From Saprospiraceae bacterium (GTDB taxonomy: Bacteria; Bacteroidota; Bacteroidia; Chitinophagales; Saprospiraceae): 39,093 bases of DNA. Shown piece after piece: positions 24,101 to 31,633 of the stretch. Position numbers and translations under genes: made by a program. The DNA lies in contig JAHDIN010000026.1 of NCBI GenBank assembly GCA_020630775.1, positions 1 through 39,093 on the forward strand. The letters run 5' to 3'. Position 1 is the first letter of the stretch. Every line of letters starts with the position of its first letter. The notes under the pieces were generated by a model that was not told the origin of the DNA, made no database searches, and saw only the letters and a program-made list of their open reading frames with translations.

Positions 24101-25030
24101 ATGTTTGATATTCAAGAAAAGTTTTTCAATGAAGTTTTTAGTGTCCTCTTTGAAGACGGAGCGATAAAAAATCTAAAATCTTCAGGCGGAGGGTATAGTG
24201 GTAACAACTATGACTTTCATATTCCTCCAACTGAGTATTTTAACTTAACCAAAGAATACAATCCTGAATCAAATATAATCAGTCATTTCACCTCATTTCG
24301 AAACTTACATTCAATATTAAATAGCGAGAAGATTAGACTATATAATCTTCTTAATATGAATGACAAAACTGAATACTCATATTCGATCCCAGAAAAGTAT
24401 CAAGGATCTGAGAAGGGTAAACGAGAAAAATTGTTTATACTATCAGGATGTGACATAAGTAAGATGAGGAAAAGTGAAATCTTCAAAATGTGGAATGACT
24501 ACGGCGAAAAAGGATTTGGAGTTCGGCTAGAATTAGAAATTCAACCACAACCATTCAATAGAAACGTTTTCCTTAAGAATGTCTTATATAGAAAATTTGA
24601 GACGTCAAACTTATTCAAAGCGAAAGAATCATTCGAATCAAAGTATTCAATTGGCAATATAGACTTGCTAGAAACTTTAATTGCTCCATGCATATTACAT
24701 AAAAATGAACAAAATGACCTTGAGTATGAAACTAGATTAGTTCTTTATGACTCTCAATTCATTAGTAATCCTGTAAATTGTCGAAAAATGAACTCGCCGT
24801 TCTTTGAGGAATTTAGCTATGAATCAAAAAAGTATTGCAAGTATTATGACTTAAAATTAAATGACCCAAACGAAATTGCAAAGGTGAGCATTAACAAAAT
24901 TGAGCTAGGTTATGCACATAAAGGAGAGGAGAAACGAAGAGAAAAATTAATATTTTGGTGTTTAGCAAAACAACAGAACCTTGGTAAAATTGTAGTAACA
25001 CATACTGATATTGAAAACATATATGGATGA
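24101..25030 (+). CDS. DUF2971 family protein, third gene of the defence-like cassette
   Basis: 309 residues, cytoplasmic. DUF2971 features: SHFTSFRNLHSILNSEKIRL near residue 65, then NLLNMNDKTEYSY (the family's short Asn-Asp-x-x-E motif), a Ser/Cys segment (FILSGCDISK), and MWNDYGEKGFGVRLELE, equivalent to the family's MW..Y....GvcleF. DUF2971 proteins are common in defence islands but have no established activity. The gene starts 90 bp after the HNH gene on the same strand, with a similar AT-rich base use. It may be a third component or a separate passenger. The IS1182 relic starts 83 bp downstream. Confidence 0.8.
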   Translation: MFDIQEKFFNEVFSVLFEDGAIKNLKSSGGGYSGNNYDFHIPPTEYFNLTKEYNPESNIISHFTSFRNLHSILNSEKIRLYNLLNMNDKTEYSYSIPEKYQGSEKGKREKLFILSGCDISKMRKSEIFKMWNDYGEKGFGVRLELEIQPQPFNRNVFLKNVLYRKFETSNLFKAKESFESKYSIGNIDLLETLIAPCILHKNEQNDLEYETRLVLYDSQFISNPVNCRKMNSPFFEEFSYESKKYCKYYDLKLNDPNEIAKVSINKIELGYAHKGEEKRREKLIFWCLAKQQNLGKIVVTHTDIENIYG

Positions 25031-25113
25031 AAAACTCTAGGTAACAATTGAGGCTACTGACAAACTATTGACTCATATTTAGTATCCCTTATTCTCATTT
25101 TGTATCTAAAGGA

Positions 25114-25880
25114 ATGCAAGGAAAGAAAAAATATACTCCTAAGTTGTTTGTTAACTTTAGGTTAGACGAACAGATTCCTGCAGATAACTTTTATAGCTTA
25201 CTTAAGTAAAAACTGGATCTGAATTTTGTCTATAAAAAAATAGCGCCTATTTACGCTCACACCGGAAGACCTGGAATCGATCCTGTTGTCTTTTTTAAAA
25301 TCTTACTATTTGGTTATCTAGAAAACATCTGCACAAATAGAGTATTAGAATGATTATTCCAATTTAGACTAGTTCTACTATATTTTATAGATCATTATAT
25401 CGGAGATCGTTTGTTAAAATTATCCGTCCTTTTTAGGTCGGCATATGAAAATGAAAGCCATAGATATCATATCATTCCTAATACTTAGTGTACCATTTTT
25501 TATAATGGTAGTTTTTGATCAAGAAAAATTGCTTGATAAAATCACAAGTTCTAACAAAAAATATTGATATCGTACCAACAATAATCTTATCTACGGGAAC
25601 AGTACTTATGCCGCTTCTACTTGATTCATATTTTATAAGATATGCGATAAATTAAAGCCATGGCTTATCAGGCTTGTGAAGATGTAGGAAACATATTAAG
25701 AAAGAAGACAAGTCATTAAAGAACATCCTTTCCAAACCATAAGAGGATAGTAGAGATGCACACATACCTCTTTGATGGATTAAATAAATTAATGGATGAA
25801 TTCTCAATTTGCCTAAGCGCACACAACTTCGTGGATTTTTAATATTTTTATTCAACGGTTTCTGTATAAGCTGCAACTAA
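25114..25880 (+). pseudogene. IS1182-family transposase relic
   Basis: A start at 25114 reads KKYTPKLFVNFRLDEQIP, a stop at 25207, then LDLNFVYKKIAPIYAHTGRP with GIDPVVFFKILLFGYLEN, a stop at 25351, and RLVLLYF up to about 25400: the N-terminus of IS1182-type transposases. About 300 bp later the C-terminal part appears in shifted frames: KEHPFQTIRG (family EHPFGTIK) at about 25718-25750, then HTYLFDGLNKLMDEFSI, equivalent to the family's LLKGL.KV..E.SL block. The catalytic middle is missing, so the copy is dead. It marks past mobile activity next to the defence cassette. Confidence 0.75.
25445..25655 (+). pseudogene. Frameshifted small membrane protein inside the IS1182 relic
   Basis: From ATG 25445, 40 codons (MKMKAIDIISFLILSVPFFI, and on) end at TGA 25565. 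A shift to the next frame continues IDIVPTIILSTGTVLMPLLL to TAA 25653-25655. Together they would give about 70 residues with two hydrophobic helices. It replaces the missing middle of the transposase and shows no similarity to it. Origin unknown. Confidence 0.35.
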
Positions 25881-25906
25881 TGATCACAATGCAACTATAA
25901 ATAATA

Positions 25907-26767
25907 ATGATAAGAGTATTAATAATATTAGGACTAATGACAAGTTTCAGTGGACTATGTCATGGGCAACAGGAAAATTTAATAAATCCATCAGCACTAT
26001 TTAAAATTAAAGCAGCCAAAGTTCTTGTTGTTGGTACGTTTCATTTTGAATATCCTAATCTTGACGCAGTTAAGACTGATAGTCTTGATCAAATCGATAT
26101 TCTTTCAAATCAAAAACAAGCTGAATTAAAAGAATTAATAGAGTACATAAAGTTATTTAAGCCTAATAAGATAGGCGTTGAATCTTTTGGGAATCCAAAT
26201 TGCACAGAAAGACTCAGGAGTTTTAGAAATGGAAACTATACACTTACAAGAGATGAGCGCGATCAACTTGGTGTAAGGATAGCACATGAACTTAATTTGG
26301 ATACTATCTATGCTTTAGATGCCTATCCTATATATAGTGAATTGAACAACGTAATCCCAGATTTTATAGATTCATTATCAACTGATTTTGACTATGCGCA
26401 TGCTGAAATTGATAGTATATATAAAGATTTTTTCAGTTACGATGGAGCATTAGAAAAATCAATAGAACTGTTAGACTACTTTATGTACATGAATTCAAAA
26501 GCGTACCACAAGTACATGAAGGGTTATTACTATTTAGGTGATTTTAAAAATTCAAAATATTCAGGTGCTGACATGACAACAATACATTATTTCAGTCGAA
26601 ACTTAAGAATTCTAAGAAGGATTCAAGATATAGTAGAAAATGAAAATGATAGAATATTAGTAATATTTGGTAATTCTCATGCCTCAGCATTAAGAGATTT
26701 TATAACTGATTGTCCCACTTTAGATTACATTGAATTTAGTGAGTTATCAAATATTGAGGATCGCTAA
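25907..26767 (+). CDS. Secreted DUF5694 protein (TraB/EreA-like fold family)
   Basis: 286 residues. Signal peptide about 1-20 (GLCHGQ). Family blocks: VLVVGTFHFEYPNLD (His in GTFHF), FKPNKIGVESFGN with a conserved Glu, DERDQLGVRIAHEL, IYALDAYP, and near the C-terminus LVIFGNSHASALRDF. These match DUF5694, a group related to TraB/erythromycin-esterase-like proteins with conserved His/Glu residues, suggesting a hydrolase (inference). Single gene on the plus strand between the IS1182 relic and the TetR unit. The 243 bp that follow contain no recognised gene. Confidence 0.75.
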   Translation: MIRVLIILGLMTSFSGLCHGQQENLINPSALFKIKAAKVLVVGTFHFEYPNLDAVKTDSLDQIDILSNQKQAELKELIEYIKLFKPNKIGVESFGNPNCTERLRSFRNGNYTLTRDERDQLGVRIAHELNLDTIYALDAYPIYSELNNVIPDFIDSLSTDFDYAHAEIDSIYKDFFSYDGALEKSIELLDYFMYMNSKAYHKYMKGYYYLGDFKNSKYSGADMTTIHYFSRNLRILRRIQDIVENENDRILVIFGNSHASALRDFITDCPTLDYIEFSELSNIEDR

Positions 26768-26950
26768 GAAGAAGAGCTTTGTAAAGACCCAAGTTTAATT
26801 ATTGAAACCAATATCTTTTTCTACCAAAACTTGCATCATAGAAAAAGGAATGGCATTCTCAATATTATTTCAAGAAGACAAGCCAAGGTAGAAATGCTTT
26901 TTAGCGAACGGCAGATGCAGGAACTGTCGATATAGTCTACTGCTCTCTAA

Positions 26951-27008
26951 TAAACGCTTTCGTTTAATAAATAAATTTGATACATTTGTATTAAACGCAA
27001 ACGTCTAA
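26951..27008 (+). promoter_or_regulatory. TetR promoter with twin operators
   Basis: Two related palindromes, TAAACGCTTTCGTTTA (26951-26966) and TTAAACGCAAACGTCTAA (26991-27008), flank a Bacteroidota -7 box TACATTTG (26981-26988, consensus TAnnTTTG). The second site ends 2 bp before the regulator's ATG. This layout fits autorepression by the TetR protein. Confidence 0.65.
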
Positions 27009-27010
27009 TT

Positions 27011-27562
27011 ATGCCAAAGATAATAGCAACCAAAGATGATTGGATAAATCGTGGTCTCATTAGATTTACGGAGAGCGGATCGAAAGGTATTATAGTAGAA
27101 GAAATGGCTAAAGATCTCAAAGTCAACAAGTCTAGTTTTTACCATCACTTCAAGACTAAAAAGGATTTCATTTGGCAATTGATTCAATATTGGGTAGAAT
27201 TTGACACAAACCAAATTATCAGAGAGGTAGATGCCATAGTAGATCCTAAATCCAAATTTCTTAGACTGATTGAAATAATATTCAAGAAGGACAACAATCT
27301 TGATTTCAATTTCTTTTTGAAGAAGTATGCAAGAGGTCAAAAAGAGATTGAAAAATTGATCGATAAAATTGATGCATCACGCATAAAGTATGTATCAAAT
27401 ATTTTAACAGAACTAGGATATACAGAAAAAGAGGCGAATCAAAAAGCCCAAATATTTTATAAATATCTGATAGGATATCATGAAGTTAATCGGTTAAAGA
27501 AAGCAAAAAGAAACTATGCTTCAAATGTGATTGAAGAATTAAGTCATTTTATAAGTATTTAA
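27011..27562 (+). CDS. TetR/AcrR family regulator
   Basis: 183 residues. The N-terminal HTH (IIVEEMAKDLKVNKSSFYHH, FKTKKDFIWQLIQYW) is typical TetR. The C-terminal domain has a helical pattern with no recognised ligand motif. ATG 27011 is chosen because the second operator ends just before it. It forms an apparent operon with the small membrane protein starting 12 bp after its stop, which is probably its regulated target. Confidence 0.88.
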   Translation: MPKIIATKDDWINRGLIRFTESGSKGIIVEEMAKDLKVNKSSFYHHFKTKKDFIWQLIQYWVEFDTNQIIREVDAIVDPKSKFLRLIEIIFKKDNNLDFNFFLKKYARGQKEIEKLIDKIDASRIKYVSNILTELGYTEKEANQKAQIFYKYLIGYHEVNRLKKAKRNYASNVIEELSHFISI

Positions 27563-27573
27563 GAATTAAAAAC

Positions 27574-27969
27574 ATGAATACAATATTGATCAAGATTGCA
27601 GGAATTCTTAATCTTCTAACTGCATTTGTTCATTTAATTCCTGGACAACTAGATTTAGCAACACCACTTCTGAATAGCAATTTATCTATCCAACAAAAAG
27701 GTGAATTGATCGCTGTGTGGCATATTATTACTATTCTACTTTTTATGACTTCTTTTTTTATATTACAAGAAGGATTTAGATCAAATGGACATATGAATAA
27801 AACCATGTTGAAGTCAATTGCTTTATTTTATATATTAATATCCTTACCTTTTATGGTATCAAGTGTAATTTATTCGATTATGGCCCCACAGTGGATACTC
27901 TTGTTGCCAATTGGGATTTTAATTTATTTATCAATATATAAAATGAATAGAAGGCACATTAAAACTTAA
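27574..27969 (+). CDS. Small four-helix membrane protein, TetR-linked
   Basis: 131 residues with four predicted membrane helices (about 5-25, 47-70, 82-103, 108-125). A conserved-looking FVHLIPGQ sits after helix 1 and WHIITILL in helix 2. I do not recognise a named family; His in helix 1 and WH in helix 2 recall DoxX-like small proteins. Adjacent downstream of the TetR gene and likely co-transcribed and controlled by it. Confidence 0.7.
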   Translation: MNTILIKIAGILNLLTAFVHLIPGQLDLATPLLNSNLSIQQKGELIAVWHIITILLFMTSFFILQEGFRSNGHMNKTMLKSIALFYILISLPFMVSSVIYSIMAPQWILLLPIGILIYLSIYKMNRRHIKT

Positions 27970-28025
27970 ATAAAGGGCCTATAGCAATAGATAATACAAC
28001 ATATCCTCCTTTGTCGAATGCACTC

Positions 28026-28697
28026 ATGAAAAAGCAGATATTCATAATCATAATTTTATACGTTCTGATCAGCTGCACACCAAAATCAGAATGTTTTGAC
28101 GGACGGATAATCCTTGATGAAGTCGAAGCAATTGTTAAATATGAAAATTGGAAAGAATCCTTATTCATAGAAAAGGAAGGAAAAAAATATTATGCGTGCA
28201 ATTTTCCAGATTCATTAATTAAAAAACAGAATTACAAAGCTTCATTTAAATTGTTACAAACCCAACCTAACGAAAAATGGGTAGGTCAGCCTTGTGAAAT
28301 TGTAAAGTTAGAGATATTAAAAGAGCAAGATTTTGAATCTCTTGAAATTGACCAGAAAACTTTATTCACAGGAGGAGCTGGAGTAACCGAAAATGGAAAG
28401 ACAATAACAAATGGGATTTATGTTACGAAAATATCGGACAACAAAATTAAGTATGCATTCTCCGAGATAATTGATTGGAAAGATAGAAGAGAATTAAGTG
28501 GTACGGCTATTTTTCAGAGCAGCAATAATGATAAACTTGAAACGCAAAACAAAGAAATTGAATCAGCATTTAAATTTGTCGACTCAGAAAATAATATTGA
28601 AATATTGATAACGAAAGATTTTAAAATTAATCAAGCAAGGTCGAGATTAATTGAAAAGGACAAATCAAAAGTATCAGGATTGATGTATAATAAATAA
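28026..28697 (+). CDS. Hypothetical lipoprotein
   Basis: From ATG 28026 the product starts MKKQIFIIIILYVLISC with Cys17 as lipobox; an earlier in-frame ATG at 28011 would put charge-free residues before the signal and is less likely. The mature 207 residues contain an ECFDGRIILDE segment and an IVKLEILKEQDFE segment with mixed beta/alpha character. No family recognised. Followed 72 bp later by the DUF3500 lipoprotein gene. Confidence 0.7.
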   Translation: MKKQIFIIIILYVLISCTPKSECFDGRIILDEVEAIVKYENWKESLFIEKEGKKYYACNFPDSLIKKQNYKASFKLLQTQPNEKWVGQPCEIVKLEILKEQDFESLEIDQKTLFTGGAGVTENGKTITNGIYVTKISDNKIKYAFSEIIDWKDRRELSGTAIFQSSNNDKLETQNKEIESAFKFVDSENNIEILITKDFKINQARSRLIEKDKSKVSGLMYNK

Positions 28698-28769
28698 AGA
28701 AGAAGCCCTAGAATTAGTGAACTCAAAATAAAAGCTACATAAAATTTGGTGTACAAAAAAATCAGACAA

Positions 28770-30065
28770 ATGAATAATTCTACACAAATATCCCTATCAA
28801 TTTTAATGATTGTATTGATGCTCTTTTCGTGTAAAGAGGCACCATCTGATAATGAATCAAAAGTCTCCTCAAAGTCTGTTGTGGAAGATTGCGCGACTTC
28901 GAAAGTGGTAGAACATTCAAAAAAACCAGAAGTCATTAAGCTGAGAGAAAGTATGCTCGCTTTTCGAAATTCGCTTTCAAATGAATTACTAACTAATGGT
29001 TCAGCATGTCTTGAAAGTGATCGATTTTATTTATGGCACAATACGCCAGCTAACAAAAGAGGCAAAAGGGATGGGATCACCTATGGCGATTTGAATACAG
29101 ATCAATTGAACAAATTTAAAGCACTAATGCAGTTGTTTCTCAGTTCAGATGGATATCAAAAAGTCAATGACATTACAGTGCTTTCTGAAGGCTGGCTCAA
29201 TCAAATAAAAAGTGATATTTGGAATCCAAGTTTTTACTCCATTGATATGTTTGGTGATCCGCAAAAAAATGGATCTTGGGGATTTCAGGTAGATGGCCAT
29301 CATTGTGTGGTTAACTTTTTGGTTCATGGAAATAATGTATCTATAGTCCCCGCATTTCTAGGAGGGGAGCCTGCAAAGGAAACTTTTAATGGAGAATCAT
29401 TTGACATTTTTAAGGACGAAAGAGACTTTGCTTTAAGCCTTTACAATGGAATGAATGATGATGAAAAGAAAGCAGCTGTGACAAAATCATCATCACGATC
29501 ATTGCAAGTGGGCGCAGCGGATAGGCCTGGACAACCTGATCCCTATATAGGAGACTATGATTATACAAAATTTAAGAGGGGATTGAAATATTCAGAAATG
29601 TCAGAAGGAACACGAGAGAAATTAATTATAGTCATGAAAGAATATGTTTATAACCTCAACCATGCTTTCGCTGATCTCTGGTGGCAGGATATCAATGAAA
29701 ATATTGACGATACCTATTTTGTTTGGATTGATGATGTAGATACACCAACCATTACTTCCCAATTTTATTATAGAATTTATAATCCTCACTTATGGGTAGA
29801 GTTTAATACTGAGGATGTGACTGGAGCCAATAAAAATAATATGGCAGAATGGAATCATATCCATACTATAACCAGAATTCCCAATAACCCAAAGACGTCG
29901 AATGGGGGAGATTATGGCCTTTTTGCAGCAGTTATAAATCATCAAGGACCAAAAACATTATATGAGCATTATGCACATGCAGATCATCACAAAATGTCAG
30001 AAATCAAATTTGATTATGAAGTAGATGTCTCTCATCGCCATGGACACCATAATCATACGCATTAA
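28770..30065 (+). CDS. DUF3500 lipoprotein with histidine-rich tail
   Basis: ATG 28770 is chosen over TTG 28746 because it opens a clean lipoprotein signal (MNNSTQISLSILMIVLMLFSC, Cys21). The 431-residue product has DUF3500 marks: WGFQVDGHHCVVNFLVHG, VSIVPAFLGGEPAKE, RDFALSLYNGMNDDEKKAA, and a C-terminal Y.RI.NPHLWVEFNTE and NHIHTITRIPNNPKTSNGGD block with histidines. The last 30 residues are His-rich (HYAHADHHK and HRHGHHNHTH), suggesting metal binding. No biochemical role is established for DUF3500. Confidence 0.82.
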   Translation: MNNSTQISLSILMIVLMLFSCKEAPSDNESKVSSKSVVEDCATSKVVEHSKKPEVIKLRESMLAFRNSLSNELLTNGSACLESDRFYLWHNTPANKRGKRDGITYGDLNTDQLNKFKALMQLFLSSDGYQKVNDITVLSEGWLNQIKSDIWNPSFYSIDMFGDPQKNGSWGFQVDGHHCVVNFLVHGNNVSIVPAFLGGEPAKETFNGESFDIFKDERDFALSLYNGMNDDEKKAAVTKSSSRSLQVGAADRPGQPDPYIGDYDYTKFKRGLKYSEMSEGTREKLIIVMKEYVYNLNHAFADLWWQDINENIDDTYFVWIDDVDTPTITSQFYYRIYNPHLWVEFNTEDVTGANKNNMAEWNHIHTITRIPNNPKTSNGGDYGLFAAVINHQGPKTLYEHYAHADHHKMSEIKFDYEVDVSHRHGHHNHTH

Positions 30066-30114
30066 ATAAAAAATAGTGTTTACCAATAAAGGCACATATA
30101 CAGCTAAAGTCTAT

Positions 30115-30206
30115 ACAGGATATTGTAAGATGATATGATATACAAGATGTATTTAGTAATAAAGGGGTATCATCGTGATTATCTTAGTATATCTTATAAA
30201 TCCTGT
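30115..30206. repeat. 92-bp palindromic leader of the GxxExxY gene
   Basis: ACAGGAT..TAAGAT at the left pairs with ATCTTA..ATCCTGT at the right, with further pairing towards the centre. It ends 32 bp before the GxxExxY start. Similar palindromic leaders occur before GxxExxY genes in related genomes as I recall; that is memory, not a search. Confidence 0.5.
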
Positions 30207-30238
30207 TCTGACCATATAAAATTCATAGAATAAACAAG

Positions 30239-30615
30239 ATGACTATAGATGAAATAAATAAATTGACCCATAAGATTATTGGCTGTGCTATGGAAGTACA
30301 TAATCAAATGGAAACGGGTTTCAAGAGGTGGTATATCAAAGGGCTTTAGCGATTGAGTTTTCAATTCAAGAATTATCATTTGTTAGAGAGTTAGAAATGC
30401 CATTAAAATATAAAGGCCAGTCTGTAGGTTCAAGGCGTGTTGATTTCTTTGTTGAAGACAACGTTAAGGTAGAGATCAAGGCCATAGAAAAGTTGGAAGG
30501 TGTACATAAAGCACAAGCCATAAATTATTGTGAAGCCTACAAAATAGCAGATGGCCTGTTAATCAATTTTGGTTCAGAATGACTTCAATATCATAGAGTA
30601 TTTAATAAGAACTGA
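30239..30615 (+). pseudogene. GxxExxY family gene, frameshifted and with internal stop
   Basis: From ATG 30239: MTIDEINKLTHKIIGCAMEV, then at GGTTTC (about 30317) one T is missing. Restoring it gives GFQEVVYQRAL, the GxxExxY motif itself. After the shift the frame continues (VDFFVEDNVKVEIKAIEKLE, YCEAYKIADGLLINFGSE), hits TGA at 30580, and beyond it reads LQYHRVFNKN, the normal family C-terminus, to TGA 30613. So two lesions inactivate an about 125-residue protein. TIGR04256 proteins have unknown function and are often multicopy in Bacteroidota. Confidence 0.8.
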
Positions 30616-30646
30616 AAAATAGAACACCATAACCCTCATAAATATC

Positions 30647-30928
30647 TTGCTATTTTACAAAACCTATTCAGACAATGTAGCTAAACTTTCTTTATACAAT
30701 AAGAGCATTTTTAGGAATCAATCATGTTTTTCTATTAATGGAAAGCGAAGTAAGATTGAAGCTAATGACATTCTTAAATTGGCGGACGCATTTACTATCA
30801 AAAATCCCAAAGGAATTATAAAGCACATTCAATCATATAGAGAAGCATTACTTGATCTATTTGGTCACTATGATATACCAAAACTTATTTCGGAAAAAAT
30901 AAACGATAGTATAATTAAACTTATATGA
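30647..30928 (+). pseudogene. Possible HipA-type kinase C-terminal fragment
   Basis: About 93 residues with LSLYNKSIFRNQSCFSINGK, then RSKIEANDILKLADAF and IIKHIQ. This resembles the C-terminus of HipA-family toxin kinases (LSINGK..., a D-x-L-x-LA helix, and a final II..I helix). The kinase core and antitoxin are absent and no ATG starts the frame (first start is TTG), so it would be a truncated remnant. Confidence 0.4.
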
Positions 30929-31095
30929 CAGCTTAGGTCAGTTCGTTCTTAATGGCCCACCAATTAATTCTATAAAGCATCAAGCTTCTTAAGAATATTG
31001 CGTTTCAAGTCACCAAGAATTCAGTTACGTCATTGATTGCCCATATTATTAACTCCTCACAATAAATAATTTCCTAGCCATTAGGGTTTTTTCAT

Positions 31096-31119
31096 ACTCG
31101 GTTGTTTTAAAATTATACA
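31096..31119 (+). promoter_or_regulatory. Shared upstream motif, copy 1 (LuxR-HTH gene)
   Basis: ACTCGGTTGTTTTA, six bases, TACA, 36 bp before the ATG at 31155. ACTCAGTTGTTTTA, seven bases, TACA occurs at 31580-31604, 30 bp before the M60 gene. The shared sequence and spacing suggest one promoter type or regulator. Confidence 0.4.
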
Positions 31120-31154
31120 GACTTCAATTATTAATTTTTAAAATTATTCAGATT

Positions 31155-31361
31155 ATGCAAAAAATTAGTGAACGAGAAAAAGAAATTTTAATAAGTATCT
31201 CTAATGGATTAACTATAAAGCAGATTGCTAAAAGACTTTATCTTAGTGTCAATACCATTGCTAGTCATAGAAAAAATTTAGTAGCTAAATTAGGTGCTGC
31301 CAATAGCCCTCAATTAGTTCGCATAGGCTTTAAACTAGGCTACCTCAGCTTAAATGATTAG
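31155..31361 (+). CDS. Stand-alone LuxR-type HTH protein
   Basis: 68 residues that are almost wholly a LuxR/GerE HTH: ISEREKEILISISNGLTIKQ, then IAKRLYLSVNTIASHRKNLV, and AKLGAANSPQLVRIGFKLGY. No receiver or sensor domain and no upstream in-frame extension. It could be a small free DNA-binding regulator or the remaining end of a NarL-type regulator. It shares a promoter-like motif with the M60 peptidase gene that starts about 270 bp downstream. A terminator follows at 31468. Confidence 0.75.
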   Translation: MQKISEREKEILISISNGLTIKQIAKRLYLSVNTIASHRKNLVAKLGAANSPQLVRIGFKLGYLSLND

Positions 31362-31467
31362 TTTTTTGGAGCCCTAAAAACCAAAGTATTTTGAAAGATC
31401 GAAGACAGTACTTCTAAAAAAGTATTGTTATAAAAGCCACTTAATAGGCCCTAAATATAGGTCATAG

Positions 31468-31504
31468 AGCATGTCAAGTCATCGGTATTCGACATGCTTT
31501 TTTT
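31468..31504 (+). terminator. Terminator after the LuxR-HTH gene
   Basis: AGCATGTC/GACATGCT stem with a 15-nt loop, followed by seven T. It is about 110 bp after the stop at 31361. Confidence 0.65.
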
Positions 31505-31579
31505 ATAAGTAAAAATATAACAAGTGCTATTCAAATAAATTCAAAGAATAAAATTCATCAAACGTTAGGGTATCGTTTA

Positions 31580-31604
31580 ACTCAGTTGTTTTAGATACGT
31601 TACA
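31580..31604 (+). promoter_or_regulatory. Shared upstream motif, copy 2 (M60 gene)
   Basis: ACTCAGTTGTTTTA, seven bases, TACA, matching 31096-31119 at 13 of 14 positions in the first block. It sits 30 bp before the M60 peptidase ATG. Confidence 0.4.
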
Positions 31605-31633
31605 CATTTTCGAAACGACTTAAATCTATAAAA

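Noticed and set aside
21650..25030. Retron with PtuA/PtuB effector
   Set aside because: No reverse transcriptase gene and no msr/msd-like RNA region were seen near the ATPase/HNH pair.
25652..25876. Minus-strand 74-codon ORF
   Set aside because: It lies over the IS1182 C-terminal relic read on the other strand.
30328..30582. Separate 84-residue gene
   Set aside because: It is the second part of the frameshifted GxxExxY gene, not an independent gene.
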